Shown here piece by piece: positions 11,545 to 21,713 of a DNA stretch of 64,000 bases. The notes under the pieces are model-generated. The model did not search any database. It saw only the letters and a list, made by a program, of their open reading frames with translations, and was not told where the DNA came from. The position numbers were made by a program, and so were the translations under genes. The stretch lies in assembly GCA_037355855.1 (NCBI GenBank), contig CM074758.1, forward strand, positions 5,987,001 through 6,051,000, given 5' to 3'. Every line of letters begins with the position of its first letter. Within the stretch, counting starts at the first letter, position 1. The stretch comes from Pseudo-nitzschia pungens. Lineage: Eukaryota > Bacillariophyta > Bacillariophyceae > Bacillariales > Bacillariaceae.

Positions 11545-12558
11545 TCAGATTCGCTGTCTATAAGACATACAGGTCCTCCGATGCTGCTGCCGCTGCTGCT
11601 GCCGCTGCTGATGCTGCCGCCCGTGCCCCTGCTCCTGCTCAATCTCAGATCCAAAGGTTGAGGTCTCGACAGTGGTCTGGCGTTTGCTGAGCCACAGGAT
11701 AGGGGCCCTGTGCATTTCAGAAGCATCTGCCGGCAACATCTCATTGGCGTCTGGGTAGAATTCACTCCAGTCGCGATCAGGGAAGCTAGTCTCATCAAAC
11801 ACCAATTTAGATCGGGCATGCGCCTTGAGATAAGCGAACATGTGCAATACTTCATTCAAATGCCCTGTTCTTGCTTGCGCTAAGTATCTAGACATAAGAG
11901 ATACAGGCATGGCCAGATCCAGTCGCCCAAGTTCACACAACCACCTCAAGACGCCAATCAATCCTTGGTAGAAATTCTGTTTGCTTGGATCCAGTTCGGC
12001 GGTTACATCAAGTTCAGGTCGATAGTCTGATGTCAACGGGGTTGACACCTTGTTCGGAAGGTACTTGTAACCATATTGCTCGGTGCCAAGCTCCTTTTCC
12101 ACCGCGTCGATGGCTTTCTTGGCATATTTCTCAGAGGACATCGCCCATTTGGGGATTGGGTCAGCAGCCATCCGGGCTGCATTCTCGTTGCGCATTGCTC
12201 TCAGTTCCTCAGCAACAGCAAGCAGGATCATATCAGATCGTGGTTGGGTGTTGAGGTTTGGTTCTTGCTGGATCCTGGAGACTCCAAATACAGTAGGAGC
12301 AACAGGGGGAATTCCAGGCGCTCCGGCAGGGGGCAGCGCTCCAACAACGGTGGCGCCAGCGACTCCAGGGGCAGCGCCGCCTCCAGGGACAGCGCCAGGC
12401 AGGGGAGCACCGGCTCCAGCGGCGGCTCCAGGTGGAAGAGTGTCGCTTCCATGGACAGTGCCAGGCGGGGGAGCACCGGCTCCAGCGCCAGGGAAATCTC
12501 CAGCAGCGCCGGCTCCGGCGGCGGCTGCAGCGGCTTGGCTTCTAGTTTGCTTGGCCAT
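11545..12558 (-). pseudogene. copia 1 gag N-terminus fused to RT/RNase H piece
   Basis: 337 codons open from ATG at 12558. Residues 1-110 are gag-like: MAKQTRSQAAAA and a Pro/Gly/Ala-rich stretch. From about residue 165 the sequence is the end of a copia reverse transcriptase: YGYKYLPNKVSTPL, SDYRPELDVTAEL, then FYQGLIGVLRWLCELGRLDL and HMFAYLKAH. The C-terminus is low-complexity Gln/Arg. Gag normally binds RNA and forms the particle; here a deletion or template switch joined it in frame to the RT tail. The downstream order (protease, integrase) is otherwise kept. Confidence 0.75.
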
Positions 12559-13426
12559 GGTTGTCTTGTTCTGATTAACTAACTTGCTTCAGTTTCTAAA
12601 CCAAATTCTTTTGTGGTGGGGACTGTTTCCACCCAATTTGTCGATCGAAGGTTCTGTATCGGTTTCGTGTCGACGTTCGAAAGAAAAGGTATCCGTCAGC
12701 ATTTTCGTGTCAACGTCTGAAAAAAATATCCACATCGATGGTTCCCATTCGATGGTTGGATGGTTGGTTACGACCAAAAGAAGAATTCTATTCGGTCTTT
12801 CTGCTCTGCTCTGGACCAATCGATTTGATTCTGAGATATGACAGATCTCAGGGTTCTTGGCTTGTCTGATTCCAGATTCCCTTGGCTAAAATCAAAATCG
12901 ATGGTATAGCAGGTTCGAGGTTGTCTGCGCCTCGTTGAGGTTGTCTGCGCCTCATTTATGGATGGCCCTGACGTCATGTCCTTGTCCGCTGGGCATTGTT
13001 CTCACTGGAAAGTGCGTGGTGGTCTGTCTCCACGAAAGCCTTTTCTTTTTCCAGTGTGGTTCCATCCGTTGGCAAACGTCCCCTTGAATCCTGTAAAATA
13101 ACAGGGAATCATGGACGTTGCTTTCTCCACGTCTGTCTTGCTCCTTCCCCACCGGACTGAGCCTCCATGGAGCCACCATGATGCTCATCTACTGTATAAA
13201 CAGGCCCCAGAGGTGGATGTGTGGGCTCCGGTCGTTTCGCGGGTCTAGGGAAGGGCTCCCCATTAACATCAGGGATCTCACGATGTCAGCTGCTGGTCCA
13301 GTTTCAGCTGAGGTTTTACATCCAAGTGTAGGCATGGATGCCAGTGGTGATCAGCCAGCTGGGTTTCGTCACGCGCTCTAGCCGGCGTCCCGGTTCGTAG
13401 TGGGTCGAGCGGTGGGTCTGATAAAC
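12559..13426 (-). other. copia 1 5' leader and primer-binding region
   Basis: Between 5' LTR and gag ATG. Next to the LTR the minus strand reads GTTTATCAGACCCACCGC; the TATCAGA core recalls initiator-tRNA-type primer sites, but a match to a specific tRNA is unproved. The segment around 12905-13200 (GAGGTTGTCTGCGCCTC, duplicated) recurs in copia 2 at 20371 and 28716. Confidence 0.65.
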
Positions 13427-14345
13427 TGCGTTGATATTGCTCGTCAGCAACCTTCGTGGAACTTGAATCGTCTCGTAGATAAACATCTTGTACTGGTCTG
13501 GAAAATAGGGAAAGCCTTAACAATAATAAGACGTAAAGTCCTGGCAAATCGTGAGTCTACAGTGGACTGTTCAAGGTCTATTGCATACGCTCAAGCAATA
13601 CAAGGCACTTCCCTAGAGGTACATCGGAATCGATCGAAAGGAGGGCATGATAGGCGTGTTTATTTTAGAGTAAAACATAAAGAGTGAATAAAGGGGAGCT
13701 GAGCCAAAGCGCTCAGCTCTGTATCGTATCGCGACAGCGCTCCGATAACTCGTATAATAACAGAGCTCTGTAGCTCTGGTACTGTATTCTACGGGTAGCG
13801 TATCGGAGTATCGTAGCGTAGCTTCGCTTAATTAAGCTTCGCTTAATTACATCCAATCGTGTGCTAGCGATAATAACTGTTTGGGCCGGGTATCCGGTCA
13901 TGGTACATATTATACACCAATGACCCGACCCCGGCGGTAGCATCATATCTTAGCATTGGTATCATGGTAGGTTAGCATCTTCCAGTATCTCGTAGCCTTA
14001 GCAACCCTAACCCTGTAGCATTTAGCTACACCATAACAGGTGCTTTACTCGGGGTACGTATGATTGGTACAAATCGTACGCGGCGACCCTAGTAAACTCT
14101 GCTAGCATCCATACTAAACAGGATAGGTCTGCTGCTAAGCCTGTTGCTAAGCCTGTTGCTAAGCCTGTTGCTAAGCCTGTTGCTAAGCCTGTTGCTGAGC
14201 CTGTATGCTAGCAATTAGCACACAGCTCTAGCACTCAGCTCAGCACCTGTTAGTCAGTTACTGGGGGCTGCTGCCTGTAGCCCCAGTACACTCTCCTACG
14301 CAGAAGCCTTAGCACAGATCATAGCACCACCTTGAATATCTTCAT
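13427..14345 (-). repeat. copia 1 5' LTR
   Basis: Same length and, where compared, same sequence as 5330-6248. Followed by AGCGT (14346-14350), the second copy of the target duplication. Confidence 0.9.
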
Positions 14346-14350
14346 AGCGT

Positions 14351-14943
14351 CTCCACCATTGTCGATTGTTGCGTCTCCACCATTGTCGATTGTTGCATCT
14401 GATTTTGGTGTTCCGGTTTTCTTGTAACAGATGTTCGGTATCCCCCCTGTAAACTCTGACCTATCAGATTACAAGCATGTCGGACTTCAATCCCATCAGT
14501 TCTTCTATAGTTTGTGGCGCCGGTCGACTTCAATCCCAGCAGTCAACACGTCGGCCAGCTTCAATCCCACCATCTGGACGTCCAAGGTTTTCTATTGTAC
14601 CAATGTTCAATATGCACCAATGGAGATGGATATAATCGATTCCCACAAGTGTTCGATACTTAAGACGTGGGAATGACACTGCCGGCGGCGCTATTGGTAT
14701 GGAATCGAAATACCTATTACAAATAAGAAACTGGAGCAAACTGGAGCAAAGCTCAGCAACTCTAATTCATTATTTCTATTTTTGCAACTCTGCAAAAGCA
14801 AATCCACTAAACTACCACTAAGAAATACAACCAAAATCGAAATTGACAATGGTGGAGACTCGACAATCGACAATGGTGGAGACTCGACAATCAACAATGG
14901 TGGAGACGCGACAACCGACAATGGTGGGCACTCGACAATACAC
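14351..14943. repeat. Element T central spacer with inverted GTCTCCACC words
   Basis: Plus-strand copies of GTCTCCACCATTGTCGATTG at 14350-14395 face four complementary copies (ACAATGGTGGAGACTCGAC type) at 14845-14940, just after the transposase stop. Between them are repeats of CTTCAATCCCA. RNA from either strand could fold into long stems. The region lies between the 3' ends of two convergent genes and has no ORF I believe in. Confidence 0.65.
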
Positions 14944-16038
14944 TCAGTTCATATATCCCACGTTCGCAAAGTAGTTTACAAACTTGGGGATGCCTCTAAT
15001 AATTGCAAAGAGTTGCTGGCGCAGATCAGCTGGGTTGGAGATATCATACATCTTGTAGCTGAGAGCCATCTCAATGGTATTGAACACGTACTCAATCGGA
15101 CCATCCACTGGATAATATGGGGCACGAAACACAAATCGGTGCCCCGCACCTAGAATTGCATCCAGTGTCAGTGGATTGTGGTGAGCCAGCAAATTGTCCA
15201 TGATAAAGCACTTTCTATTGCCATCCACACCCGATGGCAGTGATTCCAGGATGCTCTCGATAAACGCAGCAAAAGAGATAGCATCTGTCCCTGTTGTATC
15301 AAATCTAACCCAGCGGCGTCCCTCGGGATCCCCGCTGATTGCCATCTTGAGTGTATGATTTACACCATGCCCATAGTTCCCTTGCTGGCGCACTCTCCCA
15401 CAGAGCGCAGCTTTCCCCATTCTCCTGTTTGCGTTCTCCGGCTTGATTCCTGCTTCATCCACATCAATCATATCGTCCCTACAAATATCCACAATTCCGT
15501 ATGGATAATTCATGGTCCAATATCGGAATCGCTTGTATCGATTCCAAAAAGTGAAGGCTTGATTTGCTGTCGTAGACCCCTTCTTTCTGTTGATTCCAAT
15601 CGAATTCTCTGCTTCTGTAATATCCTTCAGGGAATACACCCGTGGGACAGGTAAGTATCTGCTGTAGGATCTCCAGAGAAATGCAATACACTCATACCTC
15701 GTTGCCTTTGGATAGATCTTTCTGTATACCGCAAGCAAGAACATTGGATATCCGCGAATCCCTTCTTTCAGCTTATTTCCTGTGTGTCTCATTCGAACAT
15801 TCCTCCCTAGCGTTTGGATCCTCCTCCTGTAGCATTTGGCAGTTCTGGAATGAGGAAGAGTCTCGATATTATTGATTAATTTTCCTATCTCTGCATATCT
15901 CACTACAGTGTGTCTCCTCATGTCCTCAGAATAGCCACTCCCTCCGTTTCTAGGGACAGGGATGTCATTTTCACCATATCTAGGCATTTGGCGGGGAGGC
16001 TGGACCTTATTGCTCTTCAGGGGATTGCCATTCACCAT
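14944..16038 (-). CDS. Tc1/mariner-type DDE transposase (element T)
   Basis: An intact 364-residue frame from ATG at 16038, which sits at the inner edge of the right inverted repeat. The N-terminal ~170 residues are basic, with helix-turn-helix-like segments for end binding. The catalytic core is readable: D194 in IDVDEAG, D281 in CFIMDNLLAHH and E316 in APYYPVDGPIEYVF, with 34 residues between D281 and E316 (DD34E, the Tc1 spacing). The enzyme cuts at the repeats and inserts at TA, matching the TA flanks seen. No stop or shift breaks it, so this gene may still be functional although the element is split by copia 1. Confidence 0.88.
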   Translation of the reverse strand: MVNGNPLKSNKVQPPRQMPRYGENDIPVPRNGGSGYSEDMRRHTVVRYAEIGKLINNIETLPHSRTAKCYRRRIQTLGRNVRMRHTGNKLKEGIRGYPMFLLAVYRKIYPKATRYECIAFLWRSYSRYLPVPRVYSLKDITEAENSIGINRKKGSTTANQAFTFWNRYKRFRYWTMNYPYGIVDICRDDMIDVDEAGIKPENANRRMGKAALCGRVRQQGNYGHGVNHTLKMAISGDPEGRRWVRFDTTGTDAISFAAFIESILESLPSGVDGNRKCFIMDNLLAHHNPLTLDAILGAGHRFVFRAPYYPVDGPIEYVFNTIEMALSYKMYDISNPADLRQQLFAIIRGIPKFVNYFANVGYMN

Positions 16039-16416
16039 GGTCGTGGATTGTCGAATTGTCGAATTGTCGAATTCCTGTCGTTGTCAATGAAATCAGCAGA
16101 AGCAGTTCAAAAAATCACTTTCCGAGGTCAATTTTCCAGAAAAAAAGGCCCTAGACCTCAGAATGATACAAGGTTTGCTCTGGACAAGAAAATTGGGTTC
16201 AAAGGAGCTGTTGCAACAGGATTTGGGCAACCACCGTGGTCCCGGTCGAAATGAGAAGGAGTGGTGTGTTGGTGTCAAAAAAAAGAAGACTAGATCCTAC
16301 ACTAAATTACGTTCAAATTGAGTACTACAGAGTTTTTTGGAGTTTACCTCAAATTGACAAAAAAAAGCTTTTTTTTCTTCTTAAAACTGGAGGGGGGACA
16401 GCTGATAGGAATTCCG
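16039..16416 (-). repeat. Element T right terminal inverted repeat
   Basis: Complement of 2936-3335 with a few indels; ends at 16416 before TA. Its inner edge holds AATTCGAC repeats directly before the transposase ATG, parallel to AATCCAAC repeats on the left. Confidence 0.8.
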
Positions 16417-16497
16417 TAGTAGTACGAAGTAATTACAGTAATCTTCAGGTTACGTGTACTAAATAATTTGTACGAAGTACATAATTTTTTAGTGTTA

Positions 16498-17126
16498 CAA
16501 TTTTGCGACGCAATTTTGTCCGACGTTCCGATGTTCCAGTACTTAAAACATGTAGATTTCTACACAACCTTCCCCTTTGATATCTCCCTCACTTCTAAAG
16601 CTCCAACCACAACACCAAGCACTACACCTATTAACAGAGACCTCGCCTATTTGATTCTGCTCTTAGTTTGGTTGTTCCTTGCTTCCTTTGGTTGCTTTGG
16701 TTGCTTGTTTCAGTGTCGGTCGGTCGATCGATTCCGCAGCACCAAGCTTCGGCAAGCAAAAACAACACATAATTTTCTACAGCGTTTCCAGTACTAATTC
16801 TACAGCTGCTTCTGTTCCTCTTTGTCTCTGAGCTTGTTTTTTTCCAATCTGTTTTCAAGCTATCTTATTATTTAATGCTATACAGTATTTCAAGCCCCTT
16901 GAGTGATTCCCACTTAATGTTCTACATTCTTCAAGGTTCCTCGCTGAGTTCCCTAAGTCTTTTGAACTTGAAGTTGTCGAACACATACAAACCCCCCCTT
17001 CTAGAAGGTTCCTACTCGCTGATCCCTAAGTCTTTACAAGTACTATCAAGCTCACGCGAGCAAATCTTCCAGTTCCCCCTGTTTTCAAGCCAATTGCCCA
17101 CTACTCCTTAAGAGTTGATCACTTAA
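16498..17126 (+). mobile_element. LINE L, copy a: 5' end only
   Basis: Starts CAATTTTGCGACGC followed by TTTTGTCCGACGTTCC, GATGTTCCAGTACTTAAAAC and GTAGATTTCTACACAAC, the same start as the complement of 51260 downward. Only 5' untranslated sequence remains, including CCCTAAGTC-type words. It stops where element A copy 2 begins, so A probably inserted into it. Confidence 0.75.
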
Positions 17127-17700
17127 CGTCCGAAAACTGTTTCGCGACCCCTCCCAAGAATTTATTTAGGGGGTCGCGATTTATTCCTGGCTCAGTTTGA
17201 CGTAGCTCGATTCCTAGCTCTCTCCTGATTCGCAACCCCAATCGCGACCCAGTTACTACCTCAATTCCGAGAAAAAAAAAATTCAAACAAGACCCAAATT
17301 TTTTTGTAAGACTCAAATATTTTTTCTTCAGTCACTTAATCAAATTAATCAATATTTTCAAAAAAATTATTTGTTGTCTCAAAATAATTCCCCCCTTCCC
17401 CAATTTTTTTTAAATCTGACTCATTATTACCGACCCTACCATCATTATATATTATGAGACCGTTGCAGAAATTCACTCCCAAAAATTGATTTCTCATCCC
17501 GACACAAAGTATTTCCCATCACACCCCTCAAGAAATTCATCACAAAAATCACAATTCTTACCCGAAGCCCAGGAATCGCGACCCCCATGAAAATTTTTTT
17601 TGAAACACTATGATGCAAAATATAAGTCTTTCTTTTGATAAATATTGATACTACTCTAATAATTGTTTATTCTCTGTTCAATTTTCTCACACACTCACAC
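17127..17700 (-). other. Element A copy 2, 3' tail and hairpin
   Basis: AT-rich non-coding tail; the 9-bp stem CGCGACCCC/GGGGTCGCG occupies 17143-17178, 16 nt from the terminus. The stretch 17250-17700 has A/T runs and no ORF. Confidence 0.7.
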
Positions 17701-17714
17701 ACAAATTAAGAAGT

Positions 17715-17940
17715 CATCGTCCTTGAAATCTTCATTGTCATTGAAATTGTCGTTGCTCTTCGCGTCGATCGCCTTCGTCTTCGTTGTCCTCCCTGAAGTC
17801 GTCGTTGCTCTTCGCTTCGATTGTCTTCATCGTCATCCTTGAAGTCGTCGTTGCTTCTCGCTTCGATCGTCTCCGTCGTCCTCCCTGAAGTCGTCGTTGC
17901 TCTTCGCTTTGATCGTTTTCGTCCTCATGCACACCACACA
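17715..17940 (-). repeat. Minisatellite, element A copy 2
   Basis: Units of CTGAAGTCGTCGTTGCTCTT with GCTTCGATCG/TCTTCGTC joints (plus strand). More units than copy 1. Confidence 0.7.
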
Positions 17941-17960
17941 AATTTTGGTTCAAAAGATTT

Positions 17961-19562
17961 TTAAAGACTGGCCAACGTGATCTCGTTACTGCCAGTAAAG
18001 CTCTCCTCATCCTCATTTACATCTAGCAAAGCTTGTAGCTCTGGACTAATGTATTCAGTAACTTCTTCCTCCTGCACCCAGTCCTCATCGAACGCACTGT
18101 TGTTGTTGTCATTGTTTACATTATCGCGACGGAGCCTCTCTCTCAATCTTTCCTCACATTCTCTACCTGTTCTCGGATCTTTCCTCAGCACATCAATCTC
18201 CCTGCACAAGTTATTGAACAGTGCTAGACCTTCCTTCGACCATGATTGCAGCTCTCCACTGTATTGGTCACAAAATTTCTTTTTCTTCTTCCTTCTCACA
18301 ATCCTGCCACTGCCGTTCCTTTTTTGCTCAACATGATTCACCCAAACATCATACTCGTTATGAATCATCATCAATGCAAATGCTTCATCGGTAACTGTGA
18401 ATATTTCACTTATCAAACATGTCTTCTTTCTGTGTCTGTAGTCCTTCTGTATTGGAGAGATGCTTGATAGAATCCGAGTCACAAAGTAATAAAAATCCTC
18501 ATTTTCACTGTTGTTGTCATACCTTCTGTACTCTGGGTTAAGTCCCAGCTTCTTTCTACTACTAGTTCCATTACTACTAGTACCCTCCCGCATCACAATC
18601 TCCACTTTACCCGGGAACGAATCGGGCACAATGCCTTCGCGATCGAGTGTGTCCTCTAGTAGGATTACACAGCAGTAAAAAGTGTTAGAGTAGCAGGGGA
18701 TATACCATCAATCACCACCAAGCAGTAATAGTAACCAATTTATTCACTTAGTAAGCACGTACCGAGATAGTGTTTTCTAGCCAAAGTTTGAGCATTGTGC
18801 CACAGTGTGGCAACACCCTTGTACACCAACCTCCTGTTAAACTCATAAAAAATTTGAAATGGAATACCATGGGGTGGAACCACAGCTCGGGACGCAATCG
18901 CACTCTTCAAAATTGATTTGACCTTATTCTCATCCACAATAAACTTCAAGTTACGAAACCACCTATTTTTTATGTGCAGTGTCAACTGTGCTTCCAAACC
19001 CGCGTCTTTTTGATGTTCCTTAAGTTTATCCCACTGCAGCTGTGTTGTCTCTAATTTTGCTTCACTTACGGTTTGTACCATCTGTGGCTTTGGCTTCTTC
19101 CCTGTTGCAGTTGCCTTCAGCGTGGGCTCTTTTTTTTTTGTATCCTCCCGCAGTATTGTCACATCCCTCTCTAAAGAAGCTACTTTCTGCTGGCTCTCTT
19201 TTAGCTGTTGTAGCAATGCTTTGTATGTGGGTCTTGGTGTTATTTTGGTGCCGGTCGTAATAGTTCTCGGTGTAACAACACCCAGAGCGGTGGCGGGTTT
19301 GTTGGTTGGTGGTGTGGTACCAACCAAAACCCCGGCCGGGTTGTTCTTGGTTCTTTTACTTTTTTTCCCCACCACCACCTGAGGTGGGTGGTAGTTTTCG
19401 ACTTGTCTTTGGGTTCGATTTCGTAGTGGTAGTACTAGTAGTAGTATCAGCACCTGTATTAGCATTGGATACAATTTTTTCACTTCGATTCTTTCTTGGT
19501 GCATTGCAATCGGTGGGTGCTTTGCTTGTTATTTCCTGATACTCTTCATATATGGTAGGCAT
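17961..19562 (-). CDS. Element A ORF2, copy 2 (intron and conserved frameshift)
   Basis: ATG at 19562 (MPTIYEEYQEIT) opens a Ser/Thr/Lys/Asn-rich frame to TAA near 19356. The downstream part continues in the +1 frame across an A7 run (plus-strand T run 19360-19366): PTYKALLQQLKESQQKVASL is a short coiled coil, then the conserved block through IPFQIFYEFNRR. The exon ends at 18763; a 107-bp intron (18656-18762, GTACGT...TACTAG) leads to exon 2 (18655-17961) with EAFALMMIHNEYDVW, a basic patch, W-SKEGLALFNNLCREID and an acidic end. Copy 3 has the same shift and intron. No family or catalytic residues recognised; a DNA-binding or structural role is possible. An alternative start is ATG 19504 directly in the second frame. 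Confidence 0.6.
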
Positions 19563-20370
19563 TTTTTTGGGCGTCGGAAGTAAAAAAAATATGTGAAGCC
19601 ATAAAATTGTGAACACAGTTTTTCCACTACTAACAAAAAACCTGTTGATCATTTTCCACCCACCATCCCCGCAACTTGTAATGGCATACACTTCACTATG
19701 GAAATTGTAGGTGACGTGGCCAAATGTTTAAGAGGATTTCCACCCGCGCCATAATTTTTTTTCTATCCACCTGTGCACATCTCTGTTCATTCTCTACTGT
19801 ACCCATATTCACTTCTGATTTTATTTTTTGCTCTACTATTCCCTGCTGTACAGTAGGCAAAAATTACTAGTAGTAGTACTACTAGTAATTAAGTATACCA
19901 GCAGTAGCAGAAGTTCAACTACTACGCGTACGTGCAGTAGTACCGGCAGTGATAGATTCAAATATATAATGACAATATCCATGGTTAGAACAAAAGGATC
20001 GTACCGTCTCTGTGGTAGCATTATGGTCATAAGGGTCAGATGTGGTAGGATGGAATCCTTCACAAGAATTATATTTTTCTTTGCCAATGGGCTGGACTAC
20101 TACTTTTTTTGTCAAATTTTTCATCCTGCTTTATTCTATTTTATATTCTTGGACATACTAGTAACCAAACAATCACCATTATCTTACATAGCCACTTGTG
20201 TATCTGTGCATTTTTAACACTGGAAGACAAGAAAATATTGGACAGTACGATCCCCGTTCAGGAAAAATGCATATTTTGGGGTGGATCTTGGGGTGGATTT
20301 TGGTCAACTGAGGTTTTTTTTTTACAAATCAAGTGTCACATCCAAAATATAAGTGGCACCCAGTTTATTC
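19563..20370 (-). other. Element A copy 2, region between ORF1 and ORF2
   Basis: No coding frame. A 20-bp palindromic stretch of ACTAGTAGTAGT/ACTACTACTAGT lies at 19867-19888. In copy 3 the gypsy element inserted inside the equivalent spot. 19890-20370 matches 42424-42883 at high identity. Confidence 0.65.
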
Positions 20371-20791
20371 CAGGTTGAGGTGGTCCGCGCCTCATTATTC
20401 TCGTTGGATGGTCCTGACGTCATGCCCATTTTTCTGCTGGGCACTCACTGGAAAGTACGTGGTGTTCTGTCTCCACAAAAGTCCTTTTCCAGTGTGGTTC
20501 CATCCGTGGCAAGCCTCCATGGTGCCACCATGACACTCGATTATTGTATTCTGTATCAATAGGCCCCCAGAGGTGGATGTGCGGGCTCCGGTTGGTTTGC
20601 GCATCTGTCTGCTGGGGAAGGGCCCCCCATTAACATCAGGGGTCTCACGATGTCAGCTGTTGGTCCAATAAGCTGATGTTTTACATCCAAGTGTAGGCAT
20701 GGATGTCAGTGGTGATCAGCCAGCTGGGTTTCTTCACACACTCTAGCCGGCGTCCCGGTTCGTAGTGGGTCGAGCGGTGGGTCTGATAAAC
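20371..20791 (-). repeat. Orphan copia leader outside the LTR
   Basis: Matches 28716-29226 (leader next to the 5' LTR) except for an internal deletion of about 90 bp. A leader outside the 3' LTR can only come from a neighbouring element in tandem. Confidence 0.7.
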
Positions 20792-21713
20792 TGCGTTGAT
20801 ATTGCTCGTCAGCAACCTTCGTAGGACTTGATCGGTAGATAAATCGTCTGGTACTGCGTACTGAAAATAGGGAAAAGCCTTAACAATAATAGTACATAAA
20901 GCCCTGGCAAATCGTGAGTCTACAGTGGACTGTTCAAGGTCTATTGCATACACTTAGTAGTTACTACAAGGTACTTCCCTAGAGGTACATCGGAATCGAT
21001 CGAAAGGGGAGGGCATGATAGGTGTTTAATTTAGTGTATAAAAGAAAGAGTGAATACAGGGAGCTGAGCACAGCTCAGCTCTGTATCGTATCGTGACAGC
21101 GATCTGATAACTCGTAGAATAACAGAGCTCTGTAGCTCCGGTACTGTATTCTACGAGTAGCGCACGGAGTAGCGTAGCGTAACTCCGATTCGTAGCGTAG
21201 CTTCGCTTAAAATTAGATTCAAACGTATGCTAGCGCGTTGGGTAACTGTCTGGGTCAGGTATCCGGTCATAGTACATATTATACACCAATGACCCGACCC
21301 CGGCGGTAGCATACTAGTATCTTAGCATGGTATCATGGTAGGTTAGCATCTTTCAGTATCTCGTAGCCTTAGCAACCCTAACCCTGTAGCATTTAGCTAC
21401 ACCATTACAGGTGCTATACTCGGGGTACGTACAATTGGTACAAATCGTATGCGACGGCCCTAGTAACTTCTGCTAGCATCCATACTAAGCAGGATAGGTC
21501 TGTTGCTAAGCCTGTTGCTAAGCCTGCTGCTAAGCCTGTTGCTAAGCCTGTTGCTAAGCCTGCTGCTAAGGCTGTATGCTACCAATTAGCACACAGCTCA
21601 GCACTCAGCTCAGCACCTGTTAGTCAGCTACTGGAGGCTGCTGCCTGTAGCCCCAGTACACTCTCCTACACAGGAGCCTTTAGCACAGATCATAGCACCC
21701 TGGATATCTTCAT
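20792..21713 (-). repeat. copia 2 left (3') LTR
   Basis: 922 bp. Six 12-bp units of GTTGCTAAGCCT type, against three in the right LTR; the 36-bp length difference is explained by this alone. Confidence 0.85.

Larger units (their letters stand above)
5330..14345 (-). mobile_element. Ty1/copia element 1, rearranged and non-autonomous
   Basis: Two 919-bp LTRs (5330-6248 and 13427-14345) look identical where compared and are flanked by AGCGT, so insertion is recent. Transcription runs on the minus strand: 5' LTR on the right, leader, gag, protease/integrase, RNase H end, 3' LTR on the left. The internal part is broken: no intact polyprotein, no YVDD reverse transcriptase core, and an RT/RNase H piece fused into gag. 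It must have been mobilised in trans. Confidence 0.85.
2936..16416. mobile_element. Element T: Tc1/mariner-like transposon with two genes
   Basis: Inverted ends begin CGGAATTCCTATCAGC on both sides and are bordered by TA (2934-2935 and 16417-16418). Without the copia insertion at 5330-14345 (plus one target duplication) the element is about 4.5 kb. It holds two genes reading inward from the two ends: a Cys-rich ORF from the left and a DD34E transposase from the right. Their 3' ends face each other across a GTCTCCACC-rich spacer. Most mariner-like elements carry only the transposase, so the second gene is unusual. Confidence 0.85.

Noticed and set aside
13380..13430. tRNA-like sequence next to the copia LTR
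   Set aside because: Only a short TATCAGA match to primer sites; no cloverleaf could be drawn.
17127..17178. Element A as a Helitron because of its 3' hairpin
   Set aside because: The terminus is not CTRR and no Rep/helicase protein is present.
20371..21713. A 1.34-kb LTR for copia 2 including 20371-20791
   Set aside because: Copia 1 has clear 919-bp LTRs with AGCGT on both sides, and the extra sequence lies on the leader side of its 5' LTR, so it is leader and not LTR.
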